In this document: positions 1 to 12,316 of the stretch, piece by piece
How the letters are laid out: each line of letters opens with the position of its first letter
Numbering within the stretch: position 1 is the first letter of the stretch
Assembly (NCBI GenBank): GCA_024811115.1
Contig: JAKOGH010000293.1
Span: 102,715-166,714 of the forward strand
Origin: Terana coerulea
Lineage: Eukaryota; Basidiomycota; Agaricomycetes; Polyporales; Phanerochaetaceae
DNA: 64,000 nt
Direction: 5' to 3'
Program-made: the position numbers and the translations under genes
The notes under the pieces: model-generated
Databases searched by the model: none
Seen by the model: only the letters and a program-made list of their open reading frames with translations
Told to the model about the DNA's origin: nothing

Positions 1-1356
<1,356 letters not shown>

Positions 1357-2059
1357 ACGTTTTATGGCACAGTACCGTAAGTGATAGTGCGAATCGAACG
1401 TTCGGGTTACTAAAAGACATATTTTGCAGAAATCATGTAGAGTACGCCGTTTGGGAGGCTCAAAATAATGGAACCTTTTCCATATGTTCTCAGGCCTCTG
1501 ATACAGGCCATTGCGTTCTGTTGACTGCCAGGTCCAAAATGCTGTCGATGCTTCATATTATCTGCTATCAATGTGCCTTCTTGAGTACATGTTTTCCCCT
1601 CTTTGTTACAGTGCTGTAGCATCATGGAAAAGCGCTCGCCGCGGTGAGTCTTGCTATGATGTCAAGCAAAAGGCGTCGCCTTGTAGCGGTGCGAGTAAGG
1701 CTGCCTAAGCATCAAATTCCAAGTATGTGCTCGCATATATGCATGGAATTCTTCGGCTTATACTTACACGGCAGCAGCAGAATCTTTCATGAAAGAAACT
1801 ATGCGTCGCATTGCGATGTAAGCTCGGGGGAGCGTTCCCGAGATTCCCACTCATGCATTTTCCGGGATTATCGACCAAGGTCCGATGTCCACCATCGGCG
1901 CGGGCCCTTTTCCGAGATAATGAACATGACCACTCTTCTTGCGTTGCTGCTTAATGTCTCAGATCTAGTAGGCGTTGAAGCCGGCACCGCAGGTAGCGGG
2001 ACAAGCCAAGTCTACTTGAGAGGCGTCGCAAGGACGGCTCTTTCCTAAACCGCCTTCCC
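1357..2059. other. intergenic, no gene seen
   Basis: The 3' flank of RVB1. The longest open frame (about 1644-2048, +) has no family signature. A perfect 14-base palindrome TCTTTCATGAAAGA lies at about 1782-1795; I give it no function. Confidence 0.5.
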
Positions 2060-2260
2060 TCTGCCTCTCCGGATGGCCGGCGTTCTCATTCGAGAGGCAG
2101 GAGCTTGAGTGTCGATGAAGCGATGCTGGGAGTGGCCATTGACGCTGTCAATAATCATAATCTCATAGTAAGTCTCTTATTATTCACAACGCGCATATCT
2201 GACTGACACATATGTTCAGTATACTGTAAACATCACACTTGGCGGTCAAGGCAGGTCAAA
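2060..2260 (+). pseudogene. relic of aspartic protease 5' end
   Basis: This stretch aligns by eye with the start of the intact protease at 3435. It keeps the ATGGCCGG start context, a stretch reading LSVDEAMLGVAID (intact copy LSADEAQLGLTVD), the following GTAAGT donor, and after the intron a stretch reading YTVNITLGGQ (intact copy YSVTITLGGQ). Most of the signal-peptide codons are missing, and homology stops right after this exon, before the first catalytic Asp motif. It is therefore a truncated tandem duplicate and cannot encode a protease. Confidence 0.75.
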
Positions 2261-2440
2261 TGGTATCGGTGCTTACATACAGTCTTCGATTGATTCACGT
2301 TATTTTTGCGTAGGAGAAATATTTAGGCTCATACTAGTTTAGCTTGTCTCATGCGGTGAGTTAGTGTTTTTGTCTTCATTGTCACATACATGTTACTGCG
2401 TCCCAGAGAGACCACCTCGAAATCACCTGCAGTGTGATCT

Positions 2441-2540
2441 GGGAGACGCCCGAGGCTTTGTGGCGGCCACGCTCTCGGCAAGTCCCGTACTACTTTTGAG
2501 CTTGACGACCACCAGCTCCATTTTCTCAGTCCCACTTCCT
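2441..2540 (+). repeat. dispersed duplicate, copy 1 (pair at 5511-5620)
   Basis: About 100 bases matching 5511-5620. Shared pieces include GCCCG-GGCTTTG, TTTGTGGCG, CTCTCGGCAA and GCTTGACGACCA/GCTGACGACCA. The two copies flank the protease, one on each side, so it looks like part of the same local duplication history. No coding role was recognised. Confidence 0.55.
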
Positions 2541-3434
2541 CGTCGCTTGCTGCACGATCAGGAAACTTAGGTCTGATGTTTGAAGTGTTGCAATGAACGA
2601 TAAACGCTTCAAGACATCACGCCGAGTGCCACATGTCAGACTCGTTGGCTTAGTTGGAAGTGTCTACGCTGAAGGTGAGTCATCACGTTTACGGAATCTC
2701 TTGGGTATGCATGGCACAACTAACCTATTTTTCTCTCATAATCGCGGACATTAGTGACATCTTAACACTGGAATACAATCAGCAATGGTGCCGTATCAAT
2801 GTGCTGACCAACAGAAGTCAACGGTCTCAGTTATTGGCTCGCAACATCGCACCGACAGCCATGGCGCTATTTCCAAAGATACGTATTTTGTCCCAATTCC
2901 GCAAAATCAGAGATTGTTTATTCCTCTCGCTTGATCAGCATCATCGTGATAACCGGTGGAAGCCCCTCGGCCGCTTATACATCGGACTTGGATGCTATGC
3001 ACAAGCTTACCAGCTACTGCTTCGAAGGTCCTCTGCAGATTAACTGAAGCCATCGAGGACGTCATGCAAAGCCACGGGCTGCGGGCTCAATGCAATAGCC
3101 AACAGTTTTACTACAACGTGTGGCCAAGGTTCCGGCGTCGTGCCCACCATCAGCCTAATGATTGGTACGTCCTGCATATCATTTCGGGGCTGCAACCAAG
3201 CTCAAACAGCATGCAACATACGCTCCCGCCTGTGGTAACGGGTTGATCACGATACCCGTCTATCAATGCCGTTCCGCTTCTGAGGCGATGGCTGTTATAA
3301 CTCTTCCCGCGTCGTTGTCAATGTCTTAGATCGTGTTAGCGATGAACCCGCAGTCGCGGGACGCACCAGATACGACTTAAAGGTGTTGGGGTGGACCAGA
3401 TTTTTCCTGCACTCTCTTGTGCTCTGCTTTTCCG
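2541..3434. other. intergenic, protease upstream region
   Basis: No recognisable gene. It holds short unrelated open frames and a small palindrome, CCCGCAGTCGCGGG, near 3349-3362. No clear TATA box was seen close to the protease start. Confidence 0.45.
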
Positions 3435-5355
3435 ATGGCCGGAAGGCCCTTTCTCCTTTCACTTCTCCTGCACTCTTACCTTTTCTCCCTGCTTTCTTTC
3501 ACAAATGGTCTAACTTCCCGAGCTGGATCTACATCCGGGCTCACCATCCACTCTCATGTGGGCAGCGGGAGCTTGAGTGCGGATGAAGCACAGCTGGGAC
3601 TGACTGTTGACGACTTCAGAAACCAGAACATCATAGTAAGTCCTGTTCTTCGCAATGCAGTTTTCCTGAGCTGAAACGTGCGCCCAGTACTCCGTTACCA
3701 TTACGCTTGGTGGTCAAGGTAGGCGATACAAATTTCGGGTTGTGTTGCGTACTAATCCACCCCGTAGATTTTGTCGTGCAGTTGGACAGTGGCTCTAGCG
3801 ATCTATGGATCAATACTAACAAGTCGTTGAATGTGAAGGCCGACTCCGGTATTGCGGTGAATCTCACGTATGGCGGCGGCTTCGCATCCGGGCCGATCCA
3901 GTTCGCGGATTTCAAGCTGGGCGAATACGAAGTGCCTTCGCAAGGTGATGTCCAATGCAACTTGCTATATAGGGCCGCTGATACAAAGTCTCACACAATA
4001 ATATAGCGTTTGTCAATGCCAACGAGGCGAGTGCAGCCTCTTACTATAGAAGCTGAATTCTTTATCGTTTTCTTAGACCAAGATCCAGGGATTTCCCCCA
4101 GGCTTCGAGGGCATCTTGGGCATAGCATTTGACTCAGGAATCGACTTCGCGATCCAACGCGCCTTTGGAAAGTCCTCAACCCTAGGGCGCCACCCCGTGT
4201 CGAACATCCTTGTGCAAAATTCTTCCTTGCAGCCTTTCTTTGACGTATCGATCGGGAGAGCCGGCGGCCTTGAAGAGGTTGCCGAGGGCGCTCTCATCAT
4301 TGGAGCACACGCCCACGAGTTCGCGGCAGTCGAGATAGCACCCATGTTTCCTCAGGCTATCAACGGGCGCTGGTCGACGGCCATCGAAGGTTTATCGGTT
4401 AATGACCAGAACTATTCGTTCACAACCACGGCCCAAGCTAACGGAGTACCGGCTGGACAGCTGGCGGGCCTTTTGACACCGGAACAACTCTTCCCCAGGT
4501 GCCGCCCGACGTAGCGGATTTCATATACTCGAGCATTCCTGGATCCGTGAAGCAGGGCAACAGTTGGTTCGTGCCTTGTCAGAGTGGCGCGAACTTGACT
4601 TGGTTCATCGGGTGAGTCCAAACGATGGTTGACACTCCCACAAGCAACTAATGGTGCCGACATCTGTCGTAGAGGGCAAGCATTCCCAATACACCCGTTG
4701 GATTTGGTACGGGTGCAGAATCGTACATTCGCCTTGACGTCGAGTGTAGATATCACGACAACGGTATGCATTGGTGCCTACCAAGGAAGCCCAGGTCTGC
4801 CCGGCACCGGGCTTGATATAGTCATGGGCGACAACTTCCTGAGGAATGTATACATTTCGTAAGTTTTTCTGTCATCTCATGCTCGCTGACATCACTCACA
4901 TGGGAGAAAGGTTTAACTACGGCCGTGATGTCGATCGCAACCAGAATGGCACCGGCAGTTTCATGCAGATGCTCCCCACCATCTCCCCAATCTCTGCCTG
5001 GGACGACTTCCAGCGCTCTCGAATGGAGACTTTGGCCCAGTCGCCCTTTGTGGTTGACCCTCTCGTGCTGCAACAGCTTGGGCGCGTTGCTTCCGGCTCC
5101 TCCAGCCCTTCATCTTCCCCGCACCAGACAGGTACCGGCGCCGTCGCAAACCTCGAGGCCGCGTCCCCGAGCTATAGTGACGACTTGCTCCGCCTCTTGG
5201 ACAAGTATGGGCCGGTTGTCATTGGGCTCCTTGCCGGCAATGTGCTGGTAACGTTGATACTATGCATTGTCTCCCTGGCAAGCTGTACAGGAAGGCGCAG
5301 CAGGGCAGGGCGAGCGACTTACGCACCTGTGCCAGTGGGCGTAAAGGAGTTCTAG
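3435..5355 (+). CDS. pepsin-family (A1) aspartic protease, C-terminally membrane-anchored; apparent 1-base frameshift
   Basis: Model exons: 3435-3635, 3688-3718, 3768-3944, 4007-4026, 4077-4611, 4673-4858, 4911-5355. The start gives a hydrophobic signal peptide (MAGRPFLLSLLLHSYLFSLL). First catalytic motif: DSGSSDLW after VVQL. Middle: GFEGILGIAFDSG. Second catalytic motif: FDTGTTLPQVP, followed by CQSGANLTW and IVMGDNFLRNVY. A Ser-rich linker, one membrane span (VVIGLLAGNVLVTLILCIVSL) and a short basic tail end the protein, so it is probably secreted and held at the cell surface. The frame before the second motif and the frame of the motif differ by one base at the TTTT run at 4471-4474. Summed exons equal 3n+2, which also indicates one missing base. 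Either the gene is broken or the base call is wrong. The 20-base exon at 4007-4026 ends at a GC donor (GCGAGT). Confidence 0.85.
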
Positions 5356-5510
5356 AGTTTCATGGAGTGGGGTGGATGTTTTGATGATGTTGATTCAGTA
5401 ATGCTCCCTCAAATTGGTTAATATTTGCGCTCGTATCAGCTTTATATTATATCTTAGTCGCATATTCCGGCGGACTGGGCTGTAGTTCACCGATAACTAC
5501 GTGCCGGGTC

Positions 5511-5620
5511 AGAGCGCCCGCGGCTTTGCGGTTGCTTTGTGGCGCCACCCTCTCGGCAACGGCCGCGCGGCTTTGTGAAGCTGACGACCATCACCCATTC
5601 TCTCACTTCCACTTCTCCAT
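5511..5620 (+). repeat. dispersed duplicate, copy 2 (pair at 2441-2540)
   Basis: See the partner at 2441. This copy lies just downstream of the protease and carries an extra GCTTTGTGG-like repetition. No coding role was recognised. Confidence 0.5.
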
Positions 5621-8600
5621 TGCAGGCAATACTGTAATATCGACGTTTCACAGTGTTGGCACGGAACTGTATGAAGACATATACACAAAACAGTACGTAG
5701 CAGGATGCTTGTGCCGGTTAGCACCATGCACACACAGGAGGTGAGTCACCAGAGGCCGAAGCTCGCTGTGTATGCGCGGTCAAGCTCGTCACCGTCACTC
5801 CTGATCAGATGTTTCAAGTCGTATGTTTGAGGATCCGTTATAATTTCCGAAGCCACTCGAGGTCTAAGACGCTTGTCACCATTTCTCGGGCTGTCGCACC
5901 GACCACTGCTCGTCTCCTATGGCCACGATGTACTCGTGCGCAGGCTTGCGCAGGTGCTCAGCACTCGTGGCTCCCATGAGCGGTGCGCTTTCTGGCCGGC
6001 TTGGAATAGCTGCGGCGCCCGGTGAGAACCCCTTCGGTCAACCATTCATCGGCCCGGGGTCCTAAGCATGAATTGACTCATTGACTCGCAGGCTCTCAAG
6101 CTCTTACCCCGCATTCTCGACGCTTCCTTTGCTGCTTCTACAACTTTTATTTCTTCCAGAAGCACCGATCCTCTGGAGTACTGCGATAAGGATCGACATG
6201 CCGCACAGCTCAGTTACCTCACCGGGGAACTTGGCCCTCATCGGGATGCGGCGCGGGCGAGAGATAGCGCGCTCAGCTGACAGTATCCATGAGCGCCGCG
6301 ATTATTGGGCACGGATCTGTGGAAGGACACGAGCCAGCGAGATATGTCTGTTGGGCTCGAGGGCGGCGCACTAACTACGAATAAATCTCAGCAGGTCACA
6401 TTACACCATCATTCAATCTACACGGCCTCGCACAAGCTGCGAACCCTCAAATATTCTGCTCAATTGCTCGAGGATGCATCAAGGCCCCCAAAACAATACA
6501 AGTAGCAACTGACCAATGTCAGATTTGTATGTGCCGTTAATTCTGTCCCCCTGACCTGAGAGTTTGTCTCATATCCCCCAGTTCGACGACCACATCGGCG
6601 TATGACCAGGAACACTACCAATTCGATGTCGCAAGAGAACGCATGCAAAGCCGCCGATTCGAAGCCGCATTCAGAGTGCGTCCCGCCGGATCAACTGCCG
6701 ACTTCGCTCCCCAACCCTATCTTTCCCACTCTGCTCACATGCCCTGCCCGTGTCAGAGCGTGTATGCCCGAGAGCAAGCGCCGCTTCTTCTACTCGCTGG
6801 ACCGCCATGTGCTTGTGTGAGCGCACGAGCACTGAGCACTGAGCGCTGAATGGTGCACGATGCGCCAGGGTCTTCACGCAAGGTACGGTTCCCTTGTTTC
6901 ACGAGAGGGTTGATGCCCGCCGGAGGTGCGAGGATGGCGCATTGTCCTGATGTAGTGTTCCACGTTCATTGTGCGCGGTGGGCGCATGACCCAGCTCTCG
7001 TCCGGATGCTGCCTAGCGTCCGCCAGACCAGGCTTCCACCGCACCCCTCGCCGTTCCTCGCCTCTGAAACCTTCGTCCGCAAGCAGGGACCCGTGACTTC
7101 GGCAACACCTGTGCCGTCATTCCACGCGCGCGTGTGGCCAATCCGGGCAATGGACGGTGCGTCCCCCGCAATTTTCATGTGCGCTGCGTGTTGGCGGCGG
7201 CGGTCTTCGTTGCGCAGGGCTCTGGCTCGCAATGGCCTACTTCGAGTTTTCCATTAATAACATTGCAAGATATTGACTTCGCGTTATGATTGAGTCCAGA
7301 CGGACCGACACATCGCTGGGAGGACATCATTCTGCTCGTACGATAACGGTCATCGTGCCTGAACACAAGTCTTGCCGCTGTATCCACCGCCTCGGCGGAA
7401 ATGGCTGTACATCGCTCACGTGTCACAAGTGGGTTGCCAGCTCACACCAAGTACGGACATGGCTTCGAAGGGTTCTATACATCGGGTCTCATGACCGCAG
7501 GCCCACTTCGCCTTTTCTCGCCCTCTTGAGCTTATCTCGTCGGGTACGTAACTCTCCCTGTCTATGCATCGTACTTCCAAGAACGATCTCAATTGAATAC
7601 CGCAGCCGCGTCTTGTGCGTATGGGTTACTTTGCACTATATCGGAAACCTGTCCCAAAGCCGGTGCCTGCGCTCTCGATATGGTTGCGATCACCCGCCTG
7701 ACTCTTTCAGGATCTTCGTCCGTTTCGCAGGCATTCAAGATTGTGCGAGGGCGCCGCTCCGACGCTGACCCTTGAATTCTAGTGTGTGTATATCGCCACA
7801 TGCCACTCACATGCACCAATATATAGACGGGCTAGTGCATCTCTATCCAATGCCCCGAGTTCACTGCGTTTGCATACCGTTGCGCAATCCTGCACGATCG
7901 ATTTCTTTCTTGAAGAGGCCCTAGAAGGTGTACATGCCAGATGTCGCAGGTAAACGTACGCTTCTCTGCGGACATGTAGCATGCACGCCTTCCACACCCT
8001 CGATTATGGGAACTTAACGGGAGGGACCACGTCGCATTTCTCGCTGCCGCTACCTACACCATGCCGCTTTTCTGCAGGTCAAATTATCCGGCGGCACGCG
8101 CTGCACCGCGTGACGTCCGCACCCCAAGGCCAGACCCCTCTGGATCAATCCTCGAGCTAATCTGGCACGGCACGTAAATCTCTTCTTTGGTTCTTTCGCA
8201 CTCTCATACTGCGCTGTATAGCATGTCGTTGAATGGCATCGGGGACGCTGGGTGTGTTAGGCCTTTACAGGCGAATCGAGCTGTTCTGAGTGTTCTCTGT
8301 CTCGATACAGACAGGATTCTCGCCGTGCTGTACACAACTGCGTGCCAAGGTGAGTACCCACATTAATCTGTGTGTCCATTCAGCTGAGCGTACTATTCAT
8401 GTACCAGTGCATTAGCTGAAACGTTGACATCTGGGCGTATCTCCGTATACCTTCGAAGTTCGGACCTCGAAGCTCAAAACCAGACACTCTGCCGCTGCCA
8501 GCCTAGTGATGCCAGATGTCTTAGCTACCGTGCATTTCTTAGATACATGCACCCAGAGCCTGCGGATGCTTATCGTACCGCTAGTCGCAGCCCACTTCCG

Positions 8601-10170
8601 TGTCTTAGCCTGCATTCTTCGCCCCGCACGAGCTAGCACAGTGCTTGTCCCGACGTCGTCGGAGACGGCGTGATGCGCTGATGGCACGGCACGTCGACTG
8701 GTCCTCGACGCACGGTCGCTGTACCTGTGGCTGCGGATGGGAGATGGTCAGGATTGGCTAGTGCCAATCCCAGTGATGCCCAAGGATGCCGGCGACGCAA
8801 GACTTTGTTCGTAGGAACCACGACAAGATGTGATTTGCATTGATCTGTGACATACTGAGGTTATGAAGACGTCCAGCTTGGTTCAGGAAAATATAAACGC
8901 ACCGAGTTACAAATATGGCCAATTTAGTGCTAATGTACATGCATGCAGCTGTTTGACTGCAAATATTACACCTGGACCGCGCAGGAGACTCGGACGACTT
9001 CGGCAACGAGAGTTTTCATTAATGACGACCTTGGGCATGATATTTTATGTCACCCTAAATGATTCATTGAAAGTGACATACCAGGGTGACGCCGCCCTCG
9101 TCGCATCAAAGTCTCTCAAGCAGCGGGTGACAGTCGGCATGAAGGTGGCGGCGGCGGCGGCGTACTGTACATAAGCGCTGAATTACAGACGTTCGCGGGA
9201 GGCGGCCAGACGCGCTTTGATCGCGACCACCACCACTACCTCATCCATGACCGCACCAGTCAACATGCCTGCGCCCAGATATCACCGCCCCGACGCCCAC
9301 CGGCCCCGACACGACTGCGATGCTGATGCCACGCCCGCGCCCGATACATATATGCATCGCCGCCGGCTGACGTGGCGCAACGGCGAATCCGACTGTGGAC
9401 GCGACAAGAACGAGATCGATCAAGTGAAGACGGACGGAGAGGGCGAGACGCGACGGGACCGGTGACTCACTGATGGAGGGTCCTCGTATGGCTGCGCCTG
9501 GCCCGACGCGCCCCGGGGCGGGAGGATCGACGCTATCGACGCCGCCGAAGCAGAGGAGGAGCAGGCAAGATGGCTCGAGCGGGCAAGCACATAGACGAAT
9601 AGACGCATCGGGTCGCCGCGCCGAGGGTCCTGCACAGGTGCCGCGGCGCGGCGCACAGGCGGCCAGCTTTGGGGCGTTCGCGCCCGCTGCTATCGTGCCA
9701 TCGCGCCAGGCTGCGAACGCGCCAACTGACCAAGACGAAACACAGCGTGGGCGGCGCGGGGCGCGACGATGACGGGGCGTGGCGTGGAGGTCTTTCCCGA
9801 CCAGGAGTGCTCCCGCGGCGAGGAGAGACAGTGGTGCGCGGTGGGAGGACGCAGAGTGGGCGCACGCGCGACGCGTGGGAGCCCCGTGGGGCAGCGAGCT
9901 TCTCGCCGCTTCTGCGCGCCATCAGCAGGCAAGGTTCGTTCCCGCGCGTCCATTGATTCATTTTGGGCGTGATCGCGCTAGTGGGAACCGATACGGCCAG
10001 CCAGGGGACGGCGCACGTCGCGGACCCAGCCAGTCGGCGCGGCGGCCAGGACAGGTGCCGGCGACTGGGCGACCCGGCCGCAACCTAGCCATTTATCAGT
10101 GCGTCCCCTATAAGAGGACCTGTCCCTCCCCGTCTGTCCATCCCGCCCCGCCCGCAGCCGCCTGCACATC
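5621..10170. other. long gene-poor stretch
   Basis: About 4.5 kb in which I recognise no protein family on either strand. Open frames are short, overlapping and low in family signal. From about 9120 to 10000 the base composition becomes very G+C rich (including a GGC run at about 9148-9161), which creates spurious long frames on both strands. An exon-like open stretch begins at an ATG at 8222 and meets GTGAGT at about 8350, but I cannot extend it to a gene. Confidence 0.5.
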
Positions 10171-10177
10171 TATAAAG
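10171..10177 (+). promoter_or_regulatory. TATA box of the DUF6593-like gene
   Basis: TATAAAG lies 53 bases upstream of the ATG at 10224, within a pyrimidine-rich leader. The spacing fits a fungal core promoter. Confidence 0.55.
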
Positions 10178-10223
10178 TCTCTCTGCCGGCGCCGCGCTGG
10201 CCACTACTACACTCTTGCCTACG

Positions 10224-11124
10224 ATGCTCAACCGCGCGCTGCCGTACTACCTCGAGGACCGCACAGGCGTGCACCCCGCCTCGGACTTTGACGACATCTA
10301 CGACCGCCTCTTCCTGCGCGTCTCCGTCCCGCAGCCGCCACCACCGCCCATATCGCGCTCCTCGTCGAGCTCGAGCACCTTGGCCGCCTCGCCATCGACC
10401 GCGCCCCTGTCGTCGTCATTACCATCCCCCTCTATTCTGTCTTCCTCATCGTTCTCCTCCCAAGGCCCGTTCACGGTGCACATCACGAACACCGGGCGGC
10501 GCTCCAGCACACGCACGTATGCGAAAGCGCCTTCACCGTACGATACCTCGTACTTTCCCTCGCGGCGCGAGCCTGAGCCCGACATCGTCCTCGAGTTTGG
10601 CGCGCGCGGCGCCCTCGGCAACGTCGTCTTCCACGAGAAGGGCGCGCGCGGCCGGCTTGTGCTCCCCATCGGCCAGTGGCTGAAGAAGACAGGCATGTTC
10701 TCGAGGTGCGTGTCTCTCATAGGTGTGCTGTAAGCGGTGGGATTGGGTGTTGATGTGTGACATCTGCAGCACGCTCTCGCGCAAGTTCGTCGCGTCGAAC
10801 GGCCGCGAGCACCGCTGGATCCACCGCGGCGTCGCCGGGCACGAATGGACGCTCGTCACCTCCGCTCCCTCTGCCCTCCCCTCCTCATCCTCACCGCTCT
10901 CTTCCTCCCCGCCTACATCCTTTCTGTCAAGCTCCCCGCCGTCCAGCTCACAGATGGACAGCGTGCAGATTGTCGTCGCGAGCTACACGCTGCGCCCGCC
11001 CGAGCGCGCCGCGTACGGCACGAGCGGACACGTGCTCGCGATCGGCGAGGCGCACGCCGCGCTCGCGCCCGAGATCCTCGCGAGCCTCACCGTGCTGCGC
11101 CACCTCGCCGCGTGCGGGCTCTGA
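10224..11124 (+). CDS. DUF6593-like fungal protein of unknown function
   Basis: Exons 10224-10705 and 10770-11124 (GT-AG intron of 64 bases) join to 278 codons plus stop. The N-terminus (MLNRALPYYLEDRTGVHPAS) is followed by a Pro/Ser-rich low-complexity segment at about residues 33-77. The rest looks like a compact beta-rich domain: VHITNTGRR, IVLEFGARGALGNVVFHEKG, then WIHRGVAGHEWTLV and VVASYTLRPPE. A second Ser/Pro-rich insert splits that domain at about residues 187-215. The layout resembles basidiomycete DUF6593 proteins, but that match is from memory of the pattern and was not searched. No signal peptide or membrane span was seen. Codon usage is strongly G+C-ending. Confidence 0.7.
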
Positions 11125-11794
11125 GCGCACACCGACATCTCGCCCGCGCGTGTCTCGACCGCCCCGGCCTTGGCTTCGACTTTTGGCTTCGACTTGCATA
11201 TATCCCTACGCATACATCCACACATCTTGACCCTCCGCCTTTACCATTCATCATTTCATACCATCCAAGCATATTATTCATCATACATACCTCGTCCCTC
11301 GCCATACCCTACCTACCGTACCGCCTCCTAATCACGGACGCATCCAGCCAAAAACCAAGCTTTACGCGCGTCATGCGCATAGCACGCCTCGATCTTGGAG
11401 TTTTTAATTTACGCTGTACATCATAGTTTGTTTGTACCACTACCATTGACGCATGGACTGTTGTAGTATTACATTTTTGACGCGCTTGCGCGTAGTCGAC
11501 AACGGAGTTACTGCCGTCAAGCGGGCTTTTGCCCGCGCGGAGCACCCACACTGCTTTGCGGACTTCTCCGTATTTTAAGGGGCGCTTCGGCGTTGTTGTT
11601 CAACGCGAATATAGTGGCGAGCCTGAGCTGATTGAGTGGGTCTGACCGATGCGCGCCTAAATGCGTAGGGGACACATGTACAGTAAGAAAAATGCGTGCC
11701 CCCGACGCGAACGGCTCGGTCATGTGCCTGTACGGCAGCTACCCCAGTCACTGCCACTGACTCGGACGTATGTTCGCCAGCTATCGACGCGGCT
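11125..11794. other. intergenic
   Basis: The 3' flank of the DUF6593-like gene, starting with a C+T-rich stretch. No gene was recognised. Confidence 0.5.
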
Positions 11795-12060
11795 GCCGCC
11801 GCCATCTGGCATCAGCGATCACGAGCCCTTCGTGGCGCGGCCGTTTCCGATCAGCCACCTGCACGGTTGGCGCCCAGAACTCTGCCTCCCCCTCGACGTC
11901 CATGTTACGCGCGCACATCCTGTCCATGCCTCGCAGCAGGATGCCGGCGCGACACGCGCCCTTCGACATGTACTCGCAACACCCGCTCGCAGGCGCCGGG
12001 AACACGCACGCTTATTGGGACCGCCGCATCACGCATCACCGCTTCGCGAACGCGACCCGG
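11795..12060 (+). promoter_or_regulatory. conserved far-upstream block of P450-1
   Basis: Shares ordered pieces with the regions upstream of P450-2, -6 and -7: GCTGCCGCC-CATC, then GTGGCGCGG followed by TTCCGATCA, then CCATG-N-CG...CGCAGCA, then GGGAACACGCACGCTTAT (P450-2: GGGAACATTCACGCTTAT). Non-coding by position. Because it persists in diverged paralogs it is either functional or a young duplication remnant. Confidence 0.55.
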
Positions 12061-12195
12061 CTCGCATATATGCAGCTCGGCAACGCTCGCCGACGGTGCG
12101 TGGGCCGCCGCTACGGGAAGTCAGCGCGCGACAGTCAGATGCCGCTGGCGGCGGACGGAAAGCTGGCGGGGCCCGCTGGCTCAACTTGCGCTTCA

Positions 12196-12202
12196 TATAA
12201 AT
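12196..12202 (+). promoter_or_regulatory. TATA box of P450-1
   Basis: TATAAAT followed by ACGCG, 121 bases upstream of the ATG. P450-2 has the same box at exactly the same distance. Confidence 0.65.
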
Positions 12203-12316
12203 ACGCGGGCGGGTGCGTATGGTTGGGTCACATTGCACTCGCTCCGTGGGAAGTCGCTCTATCTCTCTTGCTCACACCGTCAGAACATAGCGAGGCACCA
12301 CTCTCGAAGACCGGGC

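Noticed and set aside
1782..1850. Heat-shock-element-like palindromes (TCTTTCATGAAAGA, TTCCCGAGATTCCC)
   Set aside because: No gene starts nearby in a suitable position, so a regulatory claim has no support.
8222..8350. Open stretch from an ATG to a GTGAGT donor that looks like a first exon
   Set aside because: No family match, no following exon that continues the frame convincingly, and no conservation to compare with.
9217..9961. Several overlapping long frames on both strands
   Set aside because: The region is very G+C rich, which removes stop codons by chance. The frames overlap each other and show only Arg/Pro/Ala-rich sequence.
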